NCBI GenBank assembly: GCA_905478555.1
Contig: CAJQIZ010000024.1
Span: 1 to 64,000 of the forward strand
Origin: an uncultured Flavobacteriales bacterium
GTDB lineage: Bacteria > Bacteroidota > Bacteroidia > Flavobacteriales > BACL11
DNA: 64,000 nucleotides
Direction: 5' to 3'
Shown here: positions 17,428 through 28,014 of the stretch, piece by piece
Layout of the letters: every line of letters begins with the position of its first letter
Numbering within the stretch: position 1 is the first letter of the stretch
Translations under genes and position numbers: made by a program
Notes under the pieces: generated by a model
The model's input: the letters and a program-made list of their open reading frames with translations, nothing else
Told to the model about the DNA's origin: nothing
Databases searched by the model: none

Positions 17428-20400
17428 ATGAGAAATAACAGGGGAAAATCTCGTTGGCTAATTGGTCTTTTTATGAGTATTTCTGTGTTTAGTTTTTCTC
17501 AAACAAATTATCCTTTTATTGAAAACAAAGGACAATTACCTAACTCTGTTCACTCTAAAGTTAAGACTCCTGGAGGTTCTATTTTTATAGAAAAGGGGGA
17601 GTTTATATACTCCTTTTATAACAGCAAACAATTACAAGAAAGACATGATTTAACACGAAATGAAGATTGGATAGACGCTCACTCCTTTTCTGCAAATTTC
17701 ATAAATTCAAGTCCAAATACTGAAATAATCCTTTCTGAAAAGAGTAATTATTACGAAAATTTTTACAATACTAAAAACTGGGCCGAGAAAGTATATTTTT
17801 ACAAATCGGTATCTCAAAAAAATATTTATAATGGAATAGATTTACAAATGTATTTTTCAGAAGAAAATCTGAAATACGATTTAATTGTTCATCCAAATTA
17901 TTCTACTGAGAAAATAAAAATAAAATATTCAGGACAAGAAGATATATATTTAAAAAATGGAAATTTAATTGTTAAAACCTCTGTAAATATCGTTACAGAA
18001 TTAGCTCCTTATGCCTATCAAATAATAAATGGAATAGAGGTAAAGGTAGAAGTTAATTTCAACCTAAAACAGAATATCTTATCTTTTGAATTTCCAAATA
18101 GGTACGATAAATCCAAGAAACTTGTTATTGACCCTACCTTAATTTTCTCTACTTATTCTGGTTCTACATCTGATAATTTTGGATATACTGCAACCTACGA
18201 TAATTATGGATTTTTATATTCCGGTAGCACTGTATTTGGTATAGGATACCCCACAACACTCGGTGCTTATCAGATTAATTATGCAAATACTTCTGGAGGA
18301 ACAGATATTGGAATTACAAAATACGACACCACCGGAACAGTCAGGATATACTCTACTTATTTGGGAGGGAGTAAGGATGAGTTACCACATAGTATGATTG
18401 TAAATAATTTGGATGAACTATTTATTTTCGGAACGACTGGTTCAGATGACTACCCAACAACAAATGGAGCGTATCAAACTAATTTTAGTGGAGGAAGTGG
18501 ATTTTCTCCAAGTGGACTTGGAGTTTCTTTCCCAAATGGAAGTGATATTATAGTAAGTAGAATTAGTACAAATGGGGGTAATTTACTTGCTTCTACTTAT
18601 ATTGGTGGTACTGGAAATGATGGACTAAATACATCACAAAAACTAAAAAGTAATTATGCAGATGAGGTAAGAGGTGAAATTGATATTGACCAAAACAACA
18701 ATATTTATTTGGCTACATCTACTTACTCTACCGACTTTCCAGTTACTTCTTCCTTTCAACAAAATAACAATGGATTTCAGGAGGGGTGTATTGTAAAAAT
18801 GGACAACCAACTAAGTGCGATTATTTGGAGCTCTTACTTGGGAGGTGATAGAGATGACGCAATTTATTCTTTGACATTGGATAATAACAACAATATATTT
18901 GTTACTGGAGGTACTATTTCCGATAACTTTCCTGTTTCTACAAATGCCTATCAAAACTCATATTTAGATTCTATAAAAGCAGACGCTTTTGTAACGCATA
19001 TTTCTTCTGATGGAAATACTATTATCAATTCTACTTATTTTGGTTCCGAATTTTACGATCAATCCTATTTTGTAGAACTGAACTCGGAGGAAGAAGTTTA
19101 TATTTTTGGACAAACAAAAGCTCTAGGGAGTACACTCATACAGAATGCTTCTTATTTTGAAACAGAAGCAAATCAGTTTATTGCTATTTTATCTAATAAT
19201 TTAGAACAACTTTTGCGTTCCACAGTTGTAGGAACAGGGAAAGGAACACCAGATATTTCTCCTACAGCATTTTTGGTAGATGTTTGTAATAATATTTACA
19301 TTTCAGGTTGGGGAAGTGGAACTGGAAACGGACCTCTTTCTTCTTTAAATATGCCTATTACAGCAAATGCATTTCAGAATACAACAGACGGAAATGATTT
19401 TTACATCATGATTTTAGATGATGGGCTAAACAATCTTGTTTATGGAACTTATTTTGGGGGAAGTCAAAGTGCAGAACATGTAGATGGGGGAACAAGTAGA
19501 TTCGATAAAAAGGGGGTAATTTATCAATCCGTTTGTGCGGGATGTGGCAATTATAACGACTTCCCAATTTACCCAAATCCGGGAGCAGTATCTACAACTA
19601 ACAACTCTAACAATTGTAATAATGGAGTATTTAAGTTCGATTTAAATTTCCCTATTATTTTAGCAGATTTTGACGCTCCTTGGGTGGGTTGTAGTAATAA
19701 CATTTCCTTTACCAACCTAAGTACTCATCCTCAAAACACAACTTATTTTTGGGATTTTGGAGATGGAAATAACTCTACACAAAACAACCCAACCCATCAA
19801 TATTTAACTCCTGGAATTTATATTATTACTCTTATTTCTTCCTCTCCTACTGCTTGTAATCTATCAGATACTATTACAAAACAGATTTATATATTATCCA
19901 ACTCTTCCTCTAATTTACAAGAAGTAGAAATCTGTAAAGGAGAATCAGTACAAATTGGAGTTTTACCAATTAACGACCCTTCTATTTCCTACTTTTGGTT
20001 TCCATCTGTGGGATTGAATAATGTAGCTATTCCGAACCCTATTGCTTCTGTAAATTCCTCTACTCAATATAAATTAATTATTTCAGACGGAAATTGTGCT
20101 GACACAATTTACCAGTGGGTGTACACAGATAGTCTAAATATAAATCCTAGTGATGACACCTCCTTTTGTAAGGAACCTATCCAACTTTCCGCTAATACTA
20201 GCGGAACTATAAATTCAATTATTTGGTCTACAAATATTAACTTTACGGATACTATTAGCTTCTCCAATTTTTACACCGCAAATAATATAGGAACATTTTA
20301 TATTTTAGTGGAAAACAATAATTGTTCGGATATGGATAGCGTAAAGGTAACGAACAATAATATTGCAATTAATTTAAGTGGAATTACTGAAATTTGTAAG

Positions 20401-21117
20401 GCAGATTCTATCTTTATAAAAGTAGATGATTTAAGCTCTTTAGATCCAATAGTATCTTATAATTGGGAGTCAAAATACGAATTATTTTTCGGTTCAGATT
20501 CATCCAGTTTTATTTCATTTCCCGATAGTTCTTCATGGTATAAAGTAACATCAACAAATATAATAGGTTGTTATATTTCCGACTCTATTTTTGTTACAGT
20601 TCACAACTATCCCATTTCAGATTCCCTTTGGGCAACTGATACTATTATATTTGTAGGTGAATCTACTCAGTTACATATTTCTACAAATGAGAATGTGATT
20701 TGGAGTACAAATGATACCATAAATTCTATCTTACTTTATCCGGAAATTTCTACGCAATACAATGCAATTATTTACAATGAATTCTGTCAAATTGAAGACT
20801 CTATTTTTATAATTGTAAAAAATGTATTTTGTGATAAAAGTAGAATACTAATTCCAAATGCTTTTAGTCCAAATGAAGATCTTAAAAATGACTTTTACAG
20901 AATTGTAGATGAAGATGGTATTATCACAAAATTTAAAATAGAAATATTTAATAGATTTGGAGAAAAAGTATATTTTTCTGAAAATGTAAATGAAAGCTGG
21001 AACGGTTATTTTAAAGGGGAATTACTCGCTCCGCAAGTATTGGATTATTATTTGGAAATTAAATGTATTGGAGAGAAAATACTCTTTGAAAAAGGAAATA
21101 TAACTATTATAAGATGA
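17428..21117 (+). CDS. T9SS type B cargo: beta-propeller, PKD and gliding-motility-type C-terminal domain
   Basis: The protein has 1229 residues with an N-terminal signal peptide (to about FSFSQ). A Bacteroidota N-terminal domain of the DUF7948 type (NYPFIENKGQLP) follows, then a run of SBBP-type propeller repeats with recurring STYLGG and NIFVTGG motifs (about residues 180-720). A PKD domain lies at WDFGDGNNSTQNNPTHQY (near residue 775), followed by Ig-like repeats. The last 95 residues (LIPNAFSPNEDLKNDFY to the end) are a type B T9SS sorting domain. It is therefore a large secreted or surface protein. The next gene encodes its likely partner, a PorP/SprF protein, and overlaps it by 4 nt. 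Confidence 0.92.
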   Translation: MRNNRGKSRWLIGLFMSISVFSFSQTNYPFIENKGQLPNSVHSKVKTPGGSIFIEKGEFIYSFYNSKQLQERHDLTRNEDWIDAHSFSANFINSSPNTEIILSEKSNYYENFYNTKNWAEKVYFYKSVSQKNIYNGIDLQMYFSEENLKYDLIVHPNYSTEKIKIKYSGQEDIYLKNGNLIVKTSVNIVTELAPYAYQIINGIEVKVEVNFNLKQNILSFEFPNRYDKSKKLVIDPTLIFSTYSGSTSDNFGYTATYDNYGFLYSGSTVFGIGYPTTLGAYQINYANTSGGTDIGITKYDTTGTVRIYSTYLGGSKDELPHSMIVNNLDELFIFGTTGSDDYPTTNGAYQTNFSGGSGFSPSGLGVSFPNGSDIIVSRISTNGGNLLASTYIGGTGNDGLNTSQKLKSNYADEVRGEIDIDQNNNIYLATSTYSTDFPVTSSFQQNNNGFQEGCIVKMDNQLSAIIWSSYLGGDRDDAIYSLTLDNNNNIFVTGGTISDNFPVSTNAYQNSYLDSIKADAFVTHISSDGNTIINSTYFGSEFYDQSYFVELNSEEEVYIFGQTKALGSTLIQNASYFETEANQFIAILSNNLEQLLRSTVVGTGKGTPDISPTAFLVDVCNNIYISGWGSGTGNGPLSSLNMPITANAFQNTTDGNDFYIMILDDGLNNLVYGTYFGGSQSAEHVDGGTSRFDKKGVIYQSVCAGCGNYNDFPIYPNPGAVSTTNNSNNCNNGVFKFDLNFPIILADFDAPWVGCSNNISFTNLSTHPQNTTYFWDFGDGNNSTQNNPTHQYLTPGIYIITLISSSPTACNLSDTITKQIYILSNSSSNLQEVEICKGESVQIGVLPINDPSISYFWFPSVGLNNVAIPNPIASVNSSTQYKLIISDGNCADTIYQWVYTDSLNINPSDDTSFCKEPIQLSANTSGTINSIIWSTNINFTDTISFSNFYTANNIGTFYILVENNNCSDMDSVKVTNNNIAINLSGITEICKADSIFIKVDDLSSLDPIVSYNWESKYELFFGSDSSSFISFPDSSSWYKVTSTNIIGCYISDSIFVTVHNYPISDSLWATDTIIFVGESTQLHISTNENVIWSTNDTINSILLYPEISTQYNAIIYNEFCQIEDSIFIIVKNVFCDKSRILIPNAFSPNEDLKNDFYRIVDEDGIITKFKIEIFNRFGEKVYFSENVNESWNGYFKGELLAPQVLDYYLEIKCIGEKILFEKGNITIIR

Positions 21118-22058
21118 AGGGGAAACTACTAATATTACTATTATTTATTAGTGGAATTAGCCTTTCACAAGACATCCATTTTTCCCAAAATTTTGTAGAC
21201 AGAATGTATTTCAACCCTGCTGTAGTAGGTGATTTAGGAGAAGAAGATTACAGAGTTTCTGTTCAAAGAAAATCACAATGGAATTCGGTTACTGTACCTT
21301 TTTCTACCTTTTCTACTTCCTTTGAAAATAAAGATTTCATTAAAGGTTTAAGCTTAGGAGTTCAGTTTTTTAACGATAAATCAGGTGATTCGAAACTTAC
21401 ATTAAATCAATTAAATATAGCTCTTAGTAAAAACTATAAAGTGTTAAAAGTAAATAGTTTTTCTATCGGTGGAATTATTGGTTTTGGACAAAAAACTATT
21501 GATTATTCCTCTTTAATTTTTGAGGAAGAGGAAAACTTTATTTCAGATAATTTTCTTTTCCCAGATATTGGAATCGGACTAGATTATAGAACAAATCCGT
21601 ATGAAATATTAAGTTATCATTTAGGATTGTCTACCTACCATATTAATCAGGCAAATATGTCTTTTAATGAGAATGTGAAATTACCAATAAAAAACAATGT
21701 AAATCTGGGGGTTTCGTATAAATATTCTGAAATGATAAAAGTGAATTCAGAGCTAATAATTACTAATCAATGGGTACAAAAAGAGATATTAATTGGTGTA
21801 CGATCGGAAATAAAATTGGATGAAATAATATTATTTCCTTTGGCTTATTACAGAATAAATGATGCGGCCATATTTGGTTTTGGATTAGAAAAAGATAATC
21901 TTCAGTTTAATATAAGTTACGATATCAACACTTCTGATTTAACTATAGCAAGTAATTATAAAAGTGGTTTCGAGTTCTCTATTATATATCTTTGGAAAAA
22001 GAAGAAAAAGAAAAAAATAATAAATAAAGAAGAAGAGAAATGTCCAAAATATTTATAA
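21114..22058 (+). CDS. PorP/SprF family T9SS outer-membrane protein
   Basis: A signal peptide (to about GISLSQ) is followed by DIHFSQNFVDRMYFNPAVVG, the N-terminal signature of PorP/SprF, and by many amphipathic strands of an outer-membrane barrel. Family members pair with type B sorting-domain cargo and help retain or attach it at the surface. The C-terminus is unusually lysine-rich (WKKKKKKKIINKEEEK). The start overlaps the cargo stop (ATGA) and the end overlaps the next gene by 19 nt, so cargo, barrel and OmpA protein form one unit. Confidence 0.93.
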   Translation: MKGKLLILLLFISGISLSQDIHFSQNFVDRMYFNPAVVGDLGEEDYRVSVQRKSQWNSVTVPFSTFSTSFENKDFIKGLSLGVQFFNDKSGDSKLTLNQLNIALSKNYKVLKVNSFSIGGIIGFGQKTIDYSSLIFEEEENFISDNFLFPDIGIGLDYRTNPYEILSYHLGLSTYHINQANMSFNENVKLPIKNNVNLGVSYKYSEMIKVNSELIITNQWVQKEILIGVRSEIKLDEIILFPLAYYRINDAAIFGFGLEKDNLQFNISYDINTSDLTIASNYKSGFEFSIIYLWKKKKKKKIINKEEEKCPKYL

Positions 22059-23464
22059 AAATAATATTGATTTATATTCCATTTATTTCTTTATCACAAG
22101 AAGTGAAAATAGAACATTTGACTAAAAATATAAATACAGTTGGAGCGGAATTCAACTTTGTACAAACAAATGAAAACAAGGCTTTTTACACCTCCTCTAC
22201 TTTAGAAGAAGGAGAATACCAATCCTTAATTTTCAGAACAGAACTAGAAAATGGAGTATGGAAAAAAGGAAAATATCATCATTTAGGAAAAGCATATTCA
22301 TATGCAAATATCTCTTATCTAAAAGATGAACATTATATTTATTATAGTGTAATAGATAAATTTGGGCATAGTAAAATTGCGTTTAGAGATTATAAAAAAC
22401 CTGTTACTCAATTTTTGAATAACAAAATTAACCTTCCAAATTCTGTCAATACACAGCCTCATAAAAGCAACTACAACAATAAAAGCATTTTATATTTTGT
22501 TTCGGACCGAAAGGGTGGATTTGGAGGATTTGATATTTGGTTTTCGGTAATAGATAAGTTTAGAAATTATGGAGAAGCTATAAATGCTGGAAAGAGAATA
22601 AACTCTGAATACAATGAGATTACTCCATTTTATAATGTATGGACAGGAGAACTTTTCTTTAGTTCGGATAGAGATGAAAAAGAAAATGGAATTGATATTT
22701 ATAAAGCTGCTGGGAATTTAAATTTGTGGAATAAGACAGAAAAAGTAGAAGAGTTAAACTCCAAAGAAGATGATTTATATTTGAGTTTTTATGATGAATA
22801 TTCTGGGCACTTCTCCTCCAACAGAAGTCCCTCCATTTTCGAAAATGAAGAAAATTGTTGTAATGATGTTTTCTCTTTTAAATACCCTGAAAAAGATAGT
22901 ATTATCTTAACTTTTAACGATACTATTAAAAAACATCTGCCTATAAAATTATACTTTCATAATGATGAACCCGATAGAAACACCCTGAAAATATCAACTA
23001 AAAAAACATACAAGGAAACATATATTTCATATTACTTACTAAAAGATAAATACCTGAAAATAAATGAAAATATAGAAATAGAAAATTTCTTTGAATCTAA
23101 CCTAAAAGGGAATTATAATAAATTAAATGCTACTTTAAATTATGTTCTTCAATCCTTAAAAAAAGGAAATAATATGGAACTTCATATCAAAGGATTCGCC
23201 AGTCCATTACACAAGAAAGACTATAATATTAATCTGACAAGAAGGAGAATTTCATCTTTTATAAATTTAATAAATACTTTTGATAACGGTCATCTAAAAT
23301 TCTTTCTTAATAACGGAAATTTGAAAATTATTGAACTTCCATTTGGAGAAAATCAATCTAAGAAAAATGTGAGTGATAATCCAAAAGATAGAAGAAATTC
23401 AGTTTATAGTAAAGATGCTATGCTAGAACGAAAAATAGAAATTGTAGAGATTATTGAATTATAA
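22040..23464 (+). CDS. Secreted PD40-type propeller protein with C-terminal OmpA-like domain
   Basis: After a signal peptide (to about ISLSQ) come propeller-like repeats (YFVSDRKGGFGGFDIWFS, LFFSSDRDEKENGIDIY) typical of PD40 proteins. The C-terminal region (HIKGFASPLHKKDYNINLTRRRISSFINLI, later DRRNSV) resembles an OmpA peptidoglycan-binding domain. No TPR repeats are seen, so it is not a full PorE-like architecture. The role is likely to anchor or assist the PorP/cargo pair at the cell wall. Its last 61 nt overlap the 3' end of the opposing gene. Confidence 0.78.
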   Translation: MSKIFIKIILIYIPFISLSQEVKIEHLTKNINTVGAEFNFVQTNENKAFYTSSTLEEGEYQSLIFRTELENGVWKKGKYHHLGKAYSYANISYLKDEHYIYYSVIDKFGHSKIAFRDYKKPVTQFLNNKINLPNSVNTQPHKSNYNNKSILYFVSDRKGGFGGFDIWFSVIDKFRNYGEAINAGKRINSEYNEITPFYNVWTGELFFSSDRDEKENGIDIYKAAGNLNLWNKTEKVEELNSKEDDLYLSFYDEYSGHFSSNRSPSIFENEENCCNDVFSFKYPEKDSIILTFNDTIKKHLPIKLYFHNDEPDRNTLKISTKKTYKETYISYYLLKDKYLKINENIEIENFFESNLKGNYNKLNATLNYVLQSLKKGNNMELHIKGFASPLHKKDYNINLTRRRISSFINLINTFDNGHLKFFLNNGNLKIIELPFGENQSKKNVSDNPKDRRNSVYSKDAMLERKIEIVEIIEL

Positions 23465-24060
23465 TTTATTATAATTATGCTTTGCAGTAAAGATCCTAAA
23501 ACAAAACCTGTATAAACTTGAGGTCTATTATGTGCTTTCAGATCTAATCTTGAAAATGATAATAATCCTGAAAGGACAATAAAGCAAATCACCCAATAAT
23601 ATAAACCTCCAAACATGTAATTTAAAGCAATAAAGCTTCCTGTCGCACCTCCAATTCCCATCATGTGTAAACTAATTTTCCATTTCTTGCTAATAAAATA
23701 TGCAAAAACTAATATAACAATGGTGGAAACATACATAGCAGTGAGAAATGAAGAGAGCTGAGCTATTCTATTGAAAATTGGTAAACCAATAATCATAATG
23801 AAGATAAAAGCTAAAATAGGACCCTCTCGTTCCTCTCTTATATTCATCTTTAAAGACTCCACTTTATTAGTCTTTACAAAAATTATAGAGGCAATTAATG
23901 GAAAAATTATTGTGAAAATAGAAAGAGATATATAAAGGGGTACTTGATAGTTTTCAAAAATTATCATATAATATTCTACATAATTTAATGCAACATACAT
24001 TACTATAATAGGCATAAATATAGGATGTAAAATATAAGAAAGTATTTTTGAAAGTTTCAT
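23404..24060 (-). CDS. PAP2-like integral membrane protein
   Basis: The 218-aa protein has about six membrane helices. The segment KISLHMMGIGGATGSFIAL with SRLDLKAHNRPQVYTGFVLG near the end resembles the PAP2 (phosphatidic acid phosphatase) superfamily as found in a short Bacteroidota group. His residues fall at plausible catalytic places, but enzyme activity is uncertain. The start shares one base with the rpoN stop (TAATG), so the two are coupled. The 3' end overlaps the converging OmpA-type gene by 61 nt. Confidence 0.65.
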   Translation of the reverse strand: MKLSKILSYILHPIFMPIIVMYVALNYVEYYMIIFENYQVPLYISLSIFTIIFPLIASIIFVKTNKVESLKMNIREEREGPILAFIFIMIIGLPIFNRIAQLSSFLTAMYVSTIVILVFAYFISKKWKISLHMMGIGGATGSFIALNYMFGGLYYWVICFIVLSGLLSFSRLDLKAHNRPQVYTGFVLGSLLQSIIIINYNSIISTISIFRSSIASLL

Positions 24061-25412
24061 TATAATTCCCTACGGTATTTTGAAGTTTCTATGGATAATC
24101 CTTCTCTGTATTTTGAGACAGTTCTTCTGGCAATATGGTACTCATCTTCTCCTAAAAGCTCTGCAAGTTTTTCATCTGTGTAAGGGTTTTTTTTATCTTC
24201 CATCTCAATAATTTCTTTCAATCTACTTTTTATTACTTTTGTAGAAATTAATTCTCCATTATCTTTTCTATATGCTTCTGAAAACAAATCTTTCAATAAA
24301 AAAGTTCCGAAAAAAGTTTGTACATATTTACTATTTGTAACACGAGAGATAGTAGAGATATTCATCTTTACAATATTCGCAATATCTGCTAAAATCATTG
24401 GTTTTAAATGTTCATCCTCTCCAGATAAAAAATATTTTTCCTGAAAACTTACGATTGCATTCATTACATTTAATAAAGTTTCTTCTCTTTGTAAAATTGC
24501 ATTTTTAAACCAATTAGCCGACTCAATTTTCTTTTTTAAAAATTCCTTTGCTGCTTCATCAGAAGTATCATCCATCATTTTCTGATAATGTTTATTAACT
24601 CGTATTTCTTTACCACTTCTTTTGGAAAGTGAAATTATATGTTTTTCATTAATAATATTCACCAAAAAATCAGCAGTAATATAAGCAGAAGTAGTGCTTT
24701 TTATAAAGTTAGAAACTGGAAAAGGGTTCAACTTTTCAACTAAATCATACACCTGTTTTAAATCTATTTCAGATAAATTTAACTGCCTCATTATACCCTC
24801 AAAATTCTTTTTACTAAATCGTTCGTATTGATTTTTTAAAACAAGAATAGAGCGTTCTACAATCTCATTTTGTTCCTTGTTTTTTAATTGAATGAGTAAA
24901 CATTCTTTCAGATTTCTTGCTCCTACCCCATAAGGCTCTAAGTTCTGAATTATTTGCAATGATTTTATTATTTCTTCTTCCGAAAACTCTAAATTTAGGT
25001 TGATGAGTAAATCATCTGAAATAGAAAAAATCTCTCTATTTATCCATCCATACTCATCTAAACTATCAATTAAGTATTCTATTAGAAACTTGTTTTTTTC
25101 CTGAATATTTAATACAAGTAGTTGTTTTTTTAAATATTCTGCTAATGATTCTTCTGAATTAGATAATTGAATTTCAGTAAATTCAACAGCATTATTTTGT
25201 CTGTATTTATAGGAATTAGGATGATCTTCTTGAAGTTCTTCAATAGGGATATCATCCGATTGATCCGTTTCTTCTAAAGCTGGATTCTCCTCTAGTTCAT
25301 CTTGTATTCTACTATTTAAAGAAACTAATGGAATTTGCAACAAACTTAAAAACTGAATCTGTTGAGGAGACAGTTTAAAACCTAATTTTTGTTGTAATTT
25401 CTGTTTTTGCAT
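24060..25412 (-). CDS. rpoN: RNA polymerase sigma-54 factor
   Basis: The N-terminal activator-contact region (KLGFKLSPQQIQFLSLLQ, region I) is followed by an acidic stretch (EENPALEETDQSDD). The core-binding domain and a helix-turn-helix come next. Near the C-terminus the RpoN box appears as ARRTVSKYRE, which reads the -24 promoter element. At 450 aa it is somewhat shorter than in proteobacteria but complete. It lies 3 nt after asnS in a trhO-asnS-rpoN-membrane protein unit. No bacterial enhancer-binding protein is encoded in this window. Confidence 0.95.
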   Translation of the reverse strand: MQKQKLQQKLGFKLSPQQIQFLSLLQIPLVSLNSRIQDELEENPALEETDQSDDIPIEELQEDHPNSYKYRQNNAVEFTEIQLSNSEESLAEYLKKQLLVLNIQEKNKFLIEYLIDSLDEYGWINREIFSISDDLLINLNLEFSEEEIIKSLQIIQNLEPYGVGARNLKECLLIQLKNKEQNEIVERSILVLKNQYERFSKKNFEGIMRQLNLSEIDLKQVYDLVEKLNPFPVSNFIKSTTSAYITADFLVNIINEKHIISLSKRSGKEIRVNKHYQKMMDDTSDEAAKEFLKKKIESANWFKNAILQREETLLNVMNAIVSFQEKYFLSGEDEHLKPMILADIANIVKMNISTISRVTNSKYVQTFFGTFLLKDLFSEAYRKDNGELISTKVIKSRLKEIIEMEDKKNPYTDEKLAELLGEDEYHIARRTVSKYREGLSIETSKYRREL

Positions 25413-25415
25413 CTA

Positions 25416-26855
25416 TTAAAAATCTGCATTTTGAGGAGTTCTTGGAAAAGGAATTACATCACGAATATTTTTCATTCCTGTAACAAACATAATTAACCTT
25501 TCAAAACCTAATCCAAAACCAGAATGAGTACAAGTACCAAACTTTCTAGTTTCTAAATACCACCAAAGTTCATCTTTATCTACCTCCATTTCCTCCATTC
25601 TGGCAACTAATTTATCTAGGTTTTCTTCTCTTTGCGATCCACCAATAATCTCACCAATTTGAGGGAATAAGATATCCATAGCCCTTACAGTTTCCCCATC
25701 CTCATTTTGTTTCATATAAAATGCCTTTATTCCTTTAGGGTAATCTGTAATTATAACTGGCTTCTTAAATTTCTTTTCTACTAAATATCTTTCGTGTTCA
25801 GATTGTAAATCAGAACCAAAACCTTCAATGATATAATTAAATTTCTTCTTTTTATTTGGCTTTGAATTTCTTAAAATATCAATTGCTTCTCTGTAAGTTA
25901 ATCTTACAAAATCATTTTCAATTACAAACTGAAGTTTTTCTAAAAGACCCATTTCTGATCTTTCTTCTTTCTTCATGTTTTTCTCTTCATTCTCTAACCT
26001 ACCATCTAAAAATCTTAAATCATCTGCACAATTTGTAATACAATACTGAATACAATATTTTAAAAATTCTTCTGCCAGGTCCATGTTTTCATCCAAATCA
26101 GCAAAGGCAATCTCAGGCTCTATCATCCAAAATTCTGATAAATGACGAGAGGTATTTGAATTTTCAGCTCTAAAAGTTGGACCAAAAGTATAAACCTGAC
26201 CAAGAGCCATTGCTGCTAATTCAGCTTCAAGTTGACCAGAAACAGTAAGATTAGTTTTACTCCCAAAAAAATCTTTTGTGTAGTCAACTTTACCATCTGT
26301 TTTAGGTATATTTTCTAAATTGAGATTAGTTATCTGAAACATTTCCCCTGCACCTTCCGCATCTGCTCCTGTTATTATTGGAGTATGAATATTAGAGAAC
26401 CCTTTATCGTTAAAAAACTTATGCACAGCAAAAGTAAGTGCGTGTCTTAATCTGAAGACTGCTGAAAATGTATTGGTTCTAAATCTTAAGTGAGCCTTCT
26501 CTCTCAAAAAATCTAAAGAATGTTTTTTAGGCTGTAACGGATATTCATCTGCATCCGCTTCACCTAATACTTCAATTGCAGCAGCCAAAACCTCTACATT
26601 TTGTCCACCTCCTTTCGATTCTACTAAAATACCAATAACAGAAATTGCAACTCCTGTTGTAATCTTTTTTAAAACATCTTCATTAAAACTCTCTCCTTCT
26701 GCAACAACTTGAATATTATTAATTGTAGACCCATCATTCAATGCAATAAAAGAAACATTCTTACTCCCTCTACGAGTACGCACCCAGCCTTTCAAACAAA
26801 TTTCTTGTCCTATTACTTTATTACTTAAAGCACTCTTTATCTTAGTTCTTTTCAT
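25416..26855 (-). CDS. asnS: Asparaginyl-tRNA synthetase
   Basis: This class IIb synthetase has an N-terminal OB-fold anticodon-binding domain (about residues 15-110). Motif 2 is in [24 protein letters not shown] and motif 3 in [16 protein letters not shown]. The 479-aa length and the [13 protein letters not shown] segment fit AsnS rather than AspS. The start overlaps the trhO stop by 4 nt (ATGA). Confidence 0.95.
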   Translation of the reverse strand: MKRTKIKSALSNKVIGQEICLKGWVRTRRGSKNVSFIALNDGSTINNIQVVAEGESFNEDVLKKITTGVAISVIGILVESKGGGQNVEVLAAAIEVLGEADADEYPLQPKKHSLDFLREKAHLRFRTNTFSAVFRLRHALTFAVHKFFNDKGFSNIHTPIITGADAEGAGEMFQITNLNLENIPKTDGKVDYTKDFFGSKTNLTVSGQLEAELAAMALGQVYTFGPTFRAENSNTSRHLSEFWMIEPEIAFADLDENMDLAEEFLKYCIQYCITNCADDLRFLDGRLENEEKNMKKEERSEMGLLEKLQFVIENDFVRLTYREAIDILRNSKPNKKKKFNYIIEGFGSDLQSEHERYLVEKKFKKPVIITDYPKGIKAFYMKQNEDGETVRAMDILFPQIGEIIGGSQREENLDKLVARMEEMEVDKDELWWYLETRKFGTCTHSGFGLGFERLIMFVTGMKNIRDVIPFPRTPQNADF

Positions 26856-27916
26856 TTTTCTACTCTTTTCAAGTTTAATTTAACTCTGCTATGGCTATAA
26901 TATATCTTTTTATTTTCTACACCTTTTCTAAGTGTGAGCTTTTCTTCTTCAGTAAGTGTTAATATCTCAATACATTCTACCGAACAACAATTCTCATGTA
27001 ATTTCTGACATTTATTACATTGTAAAAATAGTAAATTACAATTTACATTATTACAATTTACATGCATATCACAAGGTTCATCACACTGATGGCATGTACT
27101 AATAACATCTTCAGATATTCTTTCTCCTCTTCTTTCATCAAAAACAAAGTTCTTCCCTAAAAATTTATTTTCAATAGTTTCATCTTCATTTAACTGGCGT
27201 ACATAATCTATAATTCCTCCATGTAACTGACTTACATTTTCAAAACCACAATGTTTTAAATATGCAGAAGTTTTTTCGCACCTAATTCCTCCTGTACAAT
27301 AAAGTAGAACCTCTTCCTTTTCTTTTCCTTTCAATAAATCTTTCACAACAGGAAGTTCTTCTTTAAATGTTTCTACATCTGGACAAATTGCATCTTCAAA
27401 TTTCCCAATTTCACTTTCATAATGATTTCTCATATCTACCACTATTGCCCCATTATTCATGGCCTCATTCCATTGTTTTGCTGAAAGATGTTTTCCTACA
27501 TTTGTAACATCATAATCTTTAATAGACAAACCATCAGCAACAATTTGTTTCCTGATTTTAATTGTCAATTTAAAAAATGATTTTCCATCATCTTCTACCG
27601 CAATCTTAAAATGGATATCTTCAAAAAAATCATACGAATTAATGTTTTTTACAAATTCTTCCCAATGCAGTTCCGGAACACTTAACTGTGCATTTACCCC
27701 CTCCTGCGCAATGTATATTCTACCTAAAATTCCTAAATCACTCCACTTGTTATAAAGTTCATCTCTCAATTCTGGCAAATCTTTTAAAATAATATATTTA
27801 TAAAAAGAAATAGTAACTCTATTAAAAGTTTCTTTTTCTAGTAAAGCTACGCACTGATCTTTACTTAATTTATTAAACATATGTTTTTTACCAGCGTTGG
27901 GATCCATATTGATCAT
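26852..27916 (-). CDS. trhO: tRNA uridine-34 hydroxylase, rhodanese domain (YceA/TrhO)
   Basis: The order is an N-terminal acylphosphatase-like domain (about residues 30-125), a rhodanese domain (about 140-245) with the catalytic Cys in [10 protein letters not shown], and a C-terminal Cys-rich zinc-binding part ([28 protein letters not shown]). TrhO hydroxylates U34 of tRNA to ho5U. The protein is 354 aa if started at the first ATG. An ATG three codons later (MDPNAG) is also possible. It is the first gene of the rpoN unit, with a TATCTTTG element 11 nt before the ATG. Confidence 0.92.
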   Translation of the reverse strand: MINMDPNAGKKHMFNKLSKDQCVALLEKETFNRVTISFYKYIILKDLPELRDELYNKWSDLGILGRIYIAQEGVNAQLSVPELHWEEFVKNINSYDFFEDIHFKIAVEDDGKSFFKLTIKIRKQIVADGLSIKDYDVTNVGKHLSAKQWNEAMNNGAIVVDMRNHYESEIGKFEDAICPDVETFKEELPVVKDLLKGKEKEEVLLYCTGGIRCEKTSAYLKHCGFENVSQLHGGIIDYVRQLNEDETIENKFLGKNFVFDERRGERISEDVISTCHQCDEPCDMHVNCNNVNCNLLFLQCNKCQKLHENCCSVECIEILTLTEEEKLTLRKGVENKKIYYSHSRVKLNLKRVEK

Positions 27917-27927
27917 TTTATGAATTG

Positions 27928-27935
27928 CAAAGATA
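27928..27935 (-). promoter_or_regulatory. TATCTTTG -7 element for the trhO-asnS-rpoN unit
   Basis: TATCTTTG on the minus strand lies 11 nt before ATG 27916. The same octamer serves the diverging gene at 27993-28000. Confidence 0.55.
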
Positions 27936-27992
27936 TAAAAACTATGATTTGTATTGATTAGGATTTTTAACTAAAAATTTGGTCTGAAATAT

Positions 27993-28000
27993 TATCTTTG
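27993..28000 (+). promoter_or_regulatory. TATCTTTG -7 element for threonine dehydrogenase-cysS
   Basis: TATCTTTG matches TAnnTTTG and lies 14 nt before ATG 28015. A TTTG sits 11 nt upstream, closer than the usual -33 distance. Confidence 0.5.
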
Positions 28001-28014
28001 TCAAAATTATTTTA

